Shown piece after piece: positions 58,354-64,000 of a stretch of DNA of 64,000 nt. Source of the DNA: Acidobacteriota bacterium. GTDB taxonomy: Bacteria; Actinomycetota; Acidimicrobiia; Spongiisociales; UBA5794. Below the pieces are notes generated by a model. The model searched no databases. It was not told where the DNA came from and was given only the letters and a program-made list of their open reading frames with translations. Position 1 is the stretch's first letter. Every line of letters begins with the position of its first letter. Both the position numbers and the translations under genes were made by a program. The DNA lies in contig JADFQA010000004.1 of NCBI GenBank assembly GCA_022562055.1, forward strand, positions 1 through 64,000. Direction: 5' to 3'.

Positions 58354-59529
58354 TCATTCGAAGAGCATGTGTTCGACGAACGTTGCTACTTGCATTTCGA
58401 GTTGCTCGAAGGAACTCATGTTCTCCTCGAATTCGCTGAGAAAGTATGCGATCCGCTCATCATCAAGCGCATGGGTGTACGTAACCTGTTCCTCGAGTCC
58501 TGGTTCACACATCTTGGCGGCAGCGAGGATGACGGCATCTGCGTTGGCTGCCCGGATCCTTTCGGCGAGCATTTTCTCTTTCGGCTTTCGTAGATCGTGT
58601 TGCACAGGGCTGTAAGAGGAGTGTTCGATGTACCCGACGGCGAGATTCCTCAACGGGTCACCATTGAGCGAGACATCCTCAGTGATCCAGCGCATACCGA
58701 TGAAGAAGTCGTCATCCACCACGTAGACGGTGCGCCCGAGCATTCTGATGAGATCGAATGGCGGTTGCTCGCAGAATCCACCTTCGAACACGACACGAAT
58801 ACGGTCCTCGGGTTTGGTGCGCCGCTTGCGGATAATCGGTAGCAGAGTCGTCAGGAGTTCGTTGTGCTCCTCGCGAGGGACCATCCCCGCGAGTGCCACC
58901 AGCGCGTAAGCGTCTTCGGCAGCGATCAGCCATGGCGTATCCCGCTTGATGTCGTACAGCTCGCGCAGAAGTCGGCGATTCTCGTTAAACACCGCTATTG
59001 AATTGCGAAGATCGTCATCGGTGATCTCCTTGCCGGCGACCTCTTCCACGACACGGCGCATCCGGTCATATTCGTGGCGCAGGTAGTCGATGCTGCCGGT
59101 CGAATTCGGATTCTGCGGAAGGTACAGGATCTGGCTCGGGTAATCGACATTGCGACCCCAAATCGCCGCCAGGTTGCGAGCCGCATCACAGATCGGATGC
59201 GAGACGAACAGGTCCATCGATACGACATCGCTCAGCGCGAGTTCGAGAGAGGTCTTGAGAATCGAGCAGAGATAGGATCCGAAATGCGAGTCGGCCCGGT
59301 TCGGCTCGGCCGGGGCACCGCGCACCTTGAACGGGAGCATCCCGGCGGCGTGCACGATCTCCTCCGGAAAGTACACCTGAAAGTGCCCCACTATTTTGCC
59401 ACCGGCGTCGCGCCATCGGCGTGCTGTTTCGAACTCTGGGGATTCGACCATGTCGCGGCATTCGAGCAGTGCATCGTCGAGAGTCTTGTTGCGCCATTCG
59501 TCGAAGATTCGTGTGGCCGTCAGTGTCAT
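58354..59529 (-). CDS. bzdN: Benzoyl-CoA reductase catalytic subunit (BzdN/BcrC/BadD-like)
   Basis: The 391-residue protein has family features including KIVGHFQVYFPEEIVHAAGM (about residues 45-64), SHFGSYLCSILKTSLELAL and VSHPICDAARNLAAIWG with cysteines suited to an active-site cluster. It is the smaller of the two catalytic subunits of an ATP-dependent class I benzoyl-CoA reductase. The ATG overlaps the tetR stop by four bases, so the regulator and reductase are translated together, with bzdO following after 25 bases. Confidence 0.88.
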   Translation of the reverse strand: MTLTATRIFDEWRNKTLDDALLECRDMVESPEFETARRWRDAGGKIVGHFQVYFPEEIVHAAGMLPFKVRGAPAEPNRADSHFGSYLCSILKTSLELALSDVVSMDLFVSHPICDAARNLAAIWGRNVDYPSQILYLPQNPNSTGSIDYLRHEYDRMRRVVEEVAGKEITDDDLRNSIAVFNENRRLLRELYDIKRDTPWLIAAEDAYALVALAGMVPREEHNELLTTLLPIIRKRRTKPEDRIRVVFEGGFCEQPPFDLIRMLGRTVYVVDDDFFIGMRWITEDVSLNGDPLRNLAVGYIEHSSYSPVQHDLRKPKEKMLAERIRAANADAVILAAAKMCEPGLEEQVTYTHALDDERIAYFLSEFEENMSSFEQLEMQVATFVEHMLFE

Positions 59530-60140
59530 GCTCGTCCTCCGACGGGTTTGGCTGATGCTCCTTCGAAGAAGAGATCGACAACGTGATCGAGGCGTGCTTG
59601 GACGCTTCCGTAGACGTGGTCGGCGTAGTCGCCGATCACAACCTCGACCAGGGCAACAAACGACCAGGAGAGGATTCGAGCATCCCCCGGGGCTAGTTCC
59701 CCGGCGTCGATTCCCTTGCGGATAATTGTCTCTACTTGTTCGGGCAAGGCTCGCTGATACGCACGGACGAGAAGGTCTCGTTCATTGCCGGAAAATGTAT
59801 TGATGTCACGGCGCACGAGACGGGTCAATTCGCGCTCTTCGTGGGGGAGTTCGAGAAAATCCTTCGTGAGTCTCGCAAGGCGGTTCCGACAGGTACCGGG
59901 CGCAGTGGTTGCCAGCTCGAAGAGTTGTCGCTTGCGGTCAAGGTCATCGAGCATCATTGAGAGGTACAACTGTTCCTTGCTGGGGAAGTGGTGATAGAGC
60001 CCACCCTTGGTCACCTCCGCCGCTTGGGCGATCATGTCTGTTGTGACGTCGGCGTAGCTGCTTACAACGAACAGGCTCCTCGCGGCGGCGATGATCCTGG
60101 CCGACGTGGCCTCCGACTTGGTTAGCGTTTGTGTCATCAT
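59526..60140 (-). CDS. TetR/AcrR regulator of the benzoyl-CoA reductase operon
   Basis: This 204-residue protein has the TetR helix-turn-helix (SARIIAAARSLFVVSSYADVTTDMIAQAAEVTKGGLYHHFPSK, about residues 13-55) and a helical effector domain. It starts at ATG 60140 (or 60137), with GAGGTG just upstream. It is the first gene of the reductase operon and overlaps bzdN. A palindromic site lies 22 bases upstream between the -10 and the gene, fitting autorepression with derepression by a pathway CoA ester; the effector is inferred. Confidence 0.88.
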   Translation of the reverse strand: MMTQTLTKSEATSARIIAAARSLFVVSSYADVTTDMIAQAAEVTKGGLYHHFPSKEQLYLSMMLDDLDRKRQLFELATTAPGTCRNRLARLTKDFLELPHEERELTRLVRRDINTFSGNERDLLVRAYQRALPEQVETIIRKGIDAGELAPGDARILSWSFVALVEVVIGDYADHVYGSVQARLDHVVDLFFEGASAKPVGGRA

Positions 60141-60161
60141 TGCACCTCGATCAGAAAACAG

Positions 60162-60179
60162 ACCGACTGACCGGTCGGT
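60162..60179 (-). promoter_or_regulatory. TetR-type operator of the reductase operon
   Basis: ACCGACTGACCGGTCGGT has perfect 6-base inverted arms (ACCGAC/GTCGGT) and resembles the sites at 25837 and 26068. It begins three bases downstream of the predicted -10 (60183-60188) and would cover the transcription start. Confidence 0.75.
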
Positions 60180-60182
60180 TTT

Positions 60183-60211
60183 ACAATACCGGTCTGCGCT
60201 CCGCCTGTCAA
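60183..60211 (-). promoter_or_regulatory. Predicted promoter of tetR-benzoyl-CoA reductase operon
   Basis: On the minus strand a perfect TTGACA (60206-60211) is followed after 17 bases by TATTGT (60183-60188). This is the best sigma-70-like promoter in the window and places transcription start inside the TetR-type palindrome. The region 60212-60330 holds nothing else that I recognise. Confidence 0.7.
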
Positions 60212-60330
60212 TGGCTTTTGGTGAGGATTTTCGGGCCGAGGAAGGGGCGCGGTTAGGCTCGAGCAAGCTTTGGTGCATAACATCTCTGATAGCCGGTTGC
60301 GATCAAGGTGGTCGCCCGTCGCCTTATGTA

Positions 60331-60546
60331 TCAGCTCCGTGCCTGGCCGCGCACGATGAGGTCGTCGAGCAATGTTTGGGAGACCCGGGCGATGCCTGAA
60401 ACTGCGAAGTCGAATGCCCTGAGATTCACCTTGGACGGTTGTCGGAAGCCGCTGATTTTGCGAACGAACTGGAGCGCTGCGGCTTCGACATCTTCAGGCG
60501 TTGCTGCGGGCTCGATTGACCTGAGTTTCTTGATACTTCTGCACAT
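60331..60546 (-). CDS. DUF2277 family small protein
   Basis: This 71-residue protein begins MCRSIKKL and contains LQFVRKISGFRQPSKVN, the recognisable DUF2277 pattern (MCRxIK... ALQFVRK(I/L)SG). Function is unknown; members are short and widespread in Actinobacteria and some other groups. The ATG at 60546 is taken as the start because homologues begin with MCR. It is flanked by the divergent aminopeptidase gene and lies on the opposite side of the tetR promoter. Confidence 0.85.
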   Translation of the reverse strand: MCRSIKKLRSIEPAATPEDVEAAALQFVRKISGFRQPSKVNLRAFDFAVSGIARVSQTLLDDLIVRGQARS

Positions 60547-60650
60547 GGGCTGACAGTACTGTTCCTCGGCTACATCGGCGCCAAACGCCGATGCGAAACA
60601 GGGCACCTGCCGGTACCATGCTCGCCGTTGTCGCTTGTTGGGAGATGTAG

Positions 60651-63167
60651 ATGGGGATTGATTCGGACCACCGATTTGGGCACGAGATCGTGCCGCTGCA
60701 CTACCAGATCGTGCTGGAGCCGGACATCGCCGGGGGGACGTTCTCGGGCAGCGAGGTCGTCGCTTTCGAACTTAACGAAACCACCGACGCGATTGTTCTG
60801 AACACAATCGAGCTCGACATCGTCCAAGCAAACGTCACTGGGAATGGTCACGAAGTTGCTGCAGCGATCTCCTATGACGAGGATCTGCAACGAGCAACAC
60901 TCGCACTCGGTGAGACGATCGAGTCCGGCACCTACCAGCTCAGCGTAACGTTCACGGGGATACTCAACGACCAGCTCCACGGCTTTTACCTGTCGCGCTA
61001 CATCGACCCGGAAGGCAACGAGAAGACAATTGCAACCTCACAGTTGCAAGCGACCGACGCCCGGCGTGCCTTTCCATGCTGGGATCAACCTGACCTCAAG
61101 GCCACGTTTGGCGTGACGCTTATCGTCGAGGCGGGGCACATGGCGATTGCCAACGGTCCCGAGATAGGCAGGACCACCCTGGACAACGGCAAAGTTGAGG
61201 TCCGCTTTGCGACGACCATGAAGATGTCGACCTACATTGTGGCCTTCGTCGTCGGCGAACTCGAAGCGTCCGAGACTATCGATGTCGACGGTGTGCCGCT
61301 GCGTGTTATCCACGCTCCAGGGAAGGGTGACCTCACGGCATTCGCGCTCGAGGTCGGGGCGTTCTGTCTGCGGTACTTTGCGGACTATTACGGCGTGCCA
61401 TATCCAGGGCAGAAGATGGACATGCTTGCAATCCCCGACTTTGCCTGGGGTGCAATGGAGAACCTCGGCGCAGTCACCTACCGCGAGACCGCGCTGCTAG
61501 TTGATACCGACACCGCAACGCAGGCTGAGCTCAACCGCGTTGCCCTGGTCATTGCCCACGAGCTTGCGCACATGTGGTTTGGCGACCTCGTCACGATGGG
61601 CTGGTGGGAGGGGATCTGGCTCAACGAGGCGTTTGCGACGTTTATGGAAAACAAAGGTGTTGATGCGTTTCGGCCCGATTGGAATCAGTGGCTCGCGTTT
61701 GGTGCAGATCGGCAAAACGCGCTCGAGATCGACGCCTTGCACGCCACGCGCCCAATAGAGCTCGCAGTCGGCGCACCCGACGAGGCAGCCGCAATGTTTG
61801 ACACGTTGACGTATGAGAAGGGCGGCGCGGTTCTCCGCATGCTTGAGCAATACCTCGGTGAAGGTGTGTTCCGCAAAGGCATCTCTTTGTACCTGAAGAA
61901 ACACTCACACGCCAACACGGTCACGTCCGACTTGTGGCATGCACTTGGTGAAGCCTCGGGCGAGCCGGTTGCTGAGATCATGGAGTCATGGATTTATCAG
62001 GGAGGGTATCCGCGGTTGTCTGCAGCGAGGACAACCGACGGGAAGATTGCGGTCTCTCAGGAGCACTATCGCTTTCTCGACAATGGTGACGACACGTGGA
62101 TGGTGCCGCTCCTCTACAGCTCCGACAACGGGTCAGGGAGAGTCATTGTCCAGGGCGATATCAAGCTCGACCTCGGGGCCAATCCATTGCTCAACGCCGG
62201 CGGTAGCGGGTTCTTCTCCATTGGATACGACGACGAGTTGCTTGGCGAGATCAGTGGGCGTCTACATTCGCTGGATGCTGAAGAACGGTTCTCGATTATC
62301 TCGGACACATGGTCGAGTGTGCTCAGCGGCGACGTCGACGGTGGCGCCTTTCTCGACCTTGTGTCATCGCTCGGCGGTGAGCGTGAGCCGGCGATCTGGT
62401 CAGTCATTGTCAAAGGTATCTCAGAACTCGACAATGTCGTGTCTTCAGATCGTCGTCCCGAGCTGCAGAAATTCGTCAGAGACCTGATGGGGGATGTCGG
62501 GGATGAACTCGGATGGGAGGCTGTTGATGGCGAACCCGACCTTATACGACAGCTCCGTGGCATCGTCTTGAGTTCGCTCGGTGCACTGGGGCAAGATCCA
62601 GGTGTGCGGGCGCATGCGCTCGCGTTCCTCGATGCGGCGATTCTTGACCCCACTTCCGTTGATGGGGACGTTGCAGCTGCGGCGCTGCATGTCGTTGCAT
62701 CCGACGGGTCGGTCGAAGACTTCGAGGGTTTTGTCGACGCGTATCGCGATGCTCCGAACGCCCAGGTCGCCAACAGGTATTTGCGGGCCGCGGCTGCGGT
62801 CCCTGAGGACTCAGCGGCACAGAAACTGTTCGAGATGGTGCTTGACGGATCCGTGCGTCGACAGGACTCCTTCTGGGTGCTCGCACTGATGCTTGGGCAG
62901 CGTCAGACCGGCGCCGCGACCTGGCAGCGGATCACCGAGCGCTGGGATGAGGTTCTCGCCACGATGCCAAAGCAAAACGTGCGGCGCATGTTCGACCTCA
63001 TCCAGAACAGGTCCGAGCCGGAGATCGCCGCCGAAATCAAGAAATGGCTGGACACCCATCCTCTTGGCGGTGCCGCAAAGCTTATTCAGCAACAGTTGGA
63101 GAGGCTTGAGATTCGCGTCGGGCTTCGAGAGCGCGAGGCAACGACGTTGGCAATTCCGCACCGCTGA
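60651..63167 (+). CDS. pepN: M1 family aminopeptidase (aminopeptidase N-like)
   Basis: The 838-residue protein has the GAMENLGAVTYRE substrate-binding motif and the zinc motif HELAH (His303, Glu304, His307) with the third ligand Glu326 in LNEAFATFME. The N-terminal beta-sandwich (residues about 10-190), catalytic domain (to about 440) and a long helical C-terminal domain (ERAP1-like, from about 500) match actinobacterial PepN. It is a cytosolic metallopeptidase without signal peptide that removes N-terminal residues from peptides. It stands as a single-gene unit. Confidence 0.93.
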   Translation: MGIDSDHRFGHEIVPLHYQIVLEPDIAGGTFSGSEVVAFELNETTDAIVLNTIELDIVQANVTGNGHEVAAAISYDEDLQRATLALGETIESGTYQLSVTFTGILNDQLHGFYLSRYIDPEGNEKTIATSQLQATDARRAFPCWDQPDLKATFGVTLIVEAGHMAIANGPEIGRTTLDNGKVEVRFATTMKMSTYIVAFVVGELEASETIDVDGVPLRVIHAPGKGDLTAFALEVGAFCLRYFADYYGVPYPGQKMDMLAIPDFAWGAMENLGAVTYRETALLVDTDTATQAELNRVALVIAHELAHMWFGDLVTMGWWEGIWLNEAFATFMENKGVDAFRPDWNQWLAFGADRQNALEIDALHATRPIELAVGAPDEAAAMFDTLTYEKGGAVLRMLEQYLGEGVFRKGISLYLKKHSHANTVTSDLWHALGEASGEPVAEIMESWIYQGGYPRLSAARTTDGKIAVSQEHYRFLDNGDDTWMVPLLYSSDNGSGRVIVQGDIKLDLGANPLLNAGGSGFFSIGYDDELLGEISGRLHSLDAEERFSIISDTWSSVLSGDVDGGAFLDLVSSLGGEREPAIWSVIVKGISELDNVVSSDRRPELQKFVRDLMGDVGDELGWEAVDGEPDLIRQLRGIVLSSLGALGQDPGVRAHALAFLDAAILDPTSVDGDVAAAALHVVASDGSVEDFEGFVDAYRDAPNAQVANRYLRAAAAVPEDSAAQKLFEMVLDGSVRRQDSFWVLALMLGQRQTGAATWQRITERWDEVLATMPKQNVRRMFDLIQNRSEPEIAAEIKKWLDTHPLGGAAKLIQQQLERLEIRVGLREREATTLAIPHR

Positions 63168-63230
63168 TCGGACCGATCAGACAGGCGGCGGTAGGGCGTG
63201 TACATTGGCTGCACAACAAAGGAGCAGACT

Positions 63231-63563
63231 GTGGGATTTCTCGACAAGATTAAGGATTTCTTCGGTTCAGCGAAGGACAAGGCCGGCGATATGGCCGATA
63301 AGGCAGGGGATGTCGCCGAGGGTGCCTGGGACAAGACCAAAGACGTCGGTGAGAAGGTCGGCGATGTCGCTGAGAGTGCTTGGGACAAGACCAAAGACGT
63401 TGCTGGGGACGTCGGTGAGAAGGTCGGCGGCGTTGTTGAGAGCGTCAAGGACCGTTTCGATGGCGATGACGATGAGGCGTCTGACGATGAGGCGTCTAGC
63501 GATGAGGCGTCTAGCGATGAGGCGTCTGGCGACGATGCTTCTGACGACGAGGCTTCTTCGTAA
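63231..63563 (+). CDS. LEA-like amphipathic repeat protein with acidic Asp-Glu-Ala-Ser tail
   Basis: This 110-residue protein starts at GTG 63231, with AAGGAG seven bases upstream. After a short FLDKIKDFFGS segment it has 11-residue-type repeats of the form AWDKTKDVxEKVGDVAE, typical of group 3 LEA and similar stress proteins that form amphipathic helices. The last 30 residues are a low-complexity acidic repeat (DEASSDEASS) encoded by a tandem 15-base pattern. No enzyme motif is present. A role in membrane or protein protection during desiccation or stress is possible; function is unproven. Confidence 0.75.
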   Translation: MGFLDKIKDFFGSAKDKAGDMADKAGDVAEGAWDKTKDVGEKVGDVAESAWDKTKDVAGDVGEKVGGVVESVKDRFDGDDDEASDDEASSDEASSDEASGDDASDDEASS

Positions 63564-63584
63564 CCACCCGCCAAGAGGTCGACA

Positions 63585-63618
63585 ACGTAAAGGGATACCG
63601 TTCGGTGTCCCTTTACGT
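63585..63618 (+). terminator. Strong hairpin after the LEA-like gene
   Basis: ACGTAAAGGGA pairs exactly with TCCCTTTACGT, and the loop contains a further ACC/GGT pair, giving about 15 paired positions. It starts 21 bases past the stop. No long T-run follows. Confidence 0.7.
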
Positions 63619-63696
63619 ATGTCTACAACGCCTGCGGTCCAGCGTTTGCGCGGCGGTAGGCTTGCATGAGTAACGAGACAAGCAGAGGAGCGCGGT

Positions 63697-64000
63697 ATGC
63701 GCAGCCATGAAGTTGATTACAAGATCTATGGCGACGATCTCCAATTCGTTGAGATCGAGCTGGACCCAGGAGAGACGGTTATCGCCGAGGCAGGCTCGAT
63801 GATGTACCTGACGGAGGGGATCACCTTCGAAACCAAGATGGGCGATGGCTCAGAGCCCGAGAAGGGGTTTTTCGGGAAGCTCAAGGATGCCGGGAAACGA
63901 GCGTTGACCGGTGAATCCATCTTTATCACGCACTTCACGAACAACGGCGGTGGGAAACAACATGCGGCGTTTGCCGCTCCCTACCCTGGGAAGATCGTCC
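63697..64000 (+). CDS. AIM24/TIGR00266 family protein, N-terminal part only
   Basis: A frame starts at ATG 63697 after GAGGAGCG and is open to the window edge (101 residues visible). It has [20 protein letters not shown] and [22 protein letters not shown], the start of the AIM24/TIGR00266 family, which forms a trimeric beta-sandwich of unknown function. Glycine-rich GGGK and [10 protein letters not shown] segments follow as in homologues. The rest lies outside the window. Confidence 0.85.
   Translation, partial: MRSHEVDYKIYGDDLQFVEIELDPGETVIAEAGSMMYLTEGITFETKMGDGSEPEKGFFGKLKDAGKRALTGESIFITHFTNNGGGKQHAAFAAPYPGKIV

Noticed and set aside
55348-59529. 2-hydroxyacyl-CoA dehydratase with activator
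   Set aside because: Same superfamily, but two different ATPase genes rather than one activator, and direct neighbourhood of Dch, Had and Oah favour benzoyl-CoA reductase.
1-64000. rRNA, tRNA, riboswitch, insertion sequence or integrase genes
   Set aside because: I looked for transposase/integrase motifs, terminal inverted repeats and tRNA-like cloverleafs and saw none convincing; the island's borders carry no visible mobility gene.

Overview
This is a GC-rich window with many GTG starts and long chains of genes joined by ATGA/GTGA overlaps. No rRNA, tRNA or other taxonomic marker was seen. Gene content (FAD-family-like TetR regulators, IclR, DUF2277, hemerythrin, TcmP, a Liv-type ABC system, an M1 aminopeptidase with a long C-terminal region) suggests an uncultured actinobacterium-like lineage. 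That placement is inference from style and content only. The main feature is an aromatic-compound catabolic island of about 45 kb (roughly 14-60 kb) that carries anaerobic (benzoyl-CoA reductase) and aerobic (Box epoxide) genes for benzoyl-CoA side by side.

Layout. 1-3.7 kb: defence-like accessory genes (a C-terminal gene fragment, a HEPN-like protein, a three-Cys-motif protein with its partner TcmP, and a Fic protein). 3.9-10.8 kb: thioredoxin and a complete System I cytochrome c maturation operon, ccmABCDEF-H/I-G, including a 37-residue ccmD. 10.8-14 kb: hemerythrin, malic enzyme, PAS-LuxR regulator. 14-25.8 kb (minus): a 12-gene overlapping operon with a LeuA-like synthase, two 2-oxoacid:ferredoxin oxidoreductases (IorAB and KorABC types), a TetR regulator, a family III CoA-transferase, an enoyl-CoA hydratase with an octapeptide repeat, an SDR and a LeuCD-like hydratase. 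Divergent from it (26.1-28.8 kb) are a DUF35 protein, a thiolase and a PrpF-like isomerase. 28.9-33.5 kb (minus): a complete Liv-type ABC importer. 33.8-36.7 kb (minus): two aryl-CoA ligases. 36.8-40 kb: boxC and boxB. 40.2-44 kb: 4-hydroxybenzoyl-CoA reductase hcrC-hcrA-hcrB. 44.6-51.8 kb: ubiX, phenylphosphate synthase-like ppsB/ppsA, an IclR regulator, a UbiD-type carboxylase and a HAD phosphatase. 52-55 kb: the lower benzoyl-CoA enzymes Had, Oah (BamA) and Dch. 55-60.1 kb (minus): tetR plus four class I benzoyl-CoA reductase genes and a small coupled ORF. 60.3-64 kb: housekeeping-type genes (DUF2277, aminopeptidase N, an LEA-like protein, an AIM24-family fragment).

How it fits together (inference from families and context): phenol would be phosphorylated by PpsAB, and phenylphosphate carboxylated to 4-hydroxybenzoate by the UbiD-type enzyme, helped by UbiX and possibly the HAD protein. 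A CoA ligase would activate the product and HcrABC would dehydroxylate it to benzoyl-CoA. Without oxygen, the ATP-dependent reductase, Dch, Had and Oah would yield 3-hydroxypimeloyl-CoA, which the SDR and thiolase could shorten. With oxygen, BoxB and BoxC would open the ring. The two ferredoxin-linked oxidoreductases could supply low-potential electrons to HcrABC and benzoyl-CoA reductase. Not found in the window: boxA, ppsC, a second UbiD subunit, a stand-alone ferredoxin, glutaryl-CoA dehydrogenase.

Regulation visible in the sequence: two near-identical 28-bp sites, one before the pps genes and one before iclR; two inverted copies of a 17-bp TetR-type site in the divergent region at 25.8-26.1 kb; and a TetR-type palindrome just downstream of a consensus-like promoter ahead of tetR and the benzoyl-CoA reductase genes.
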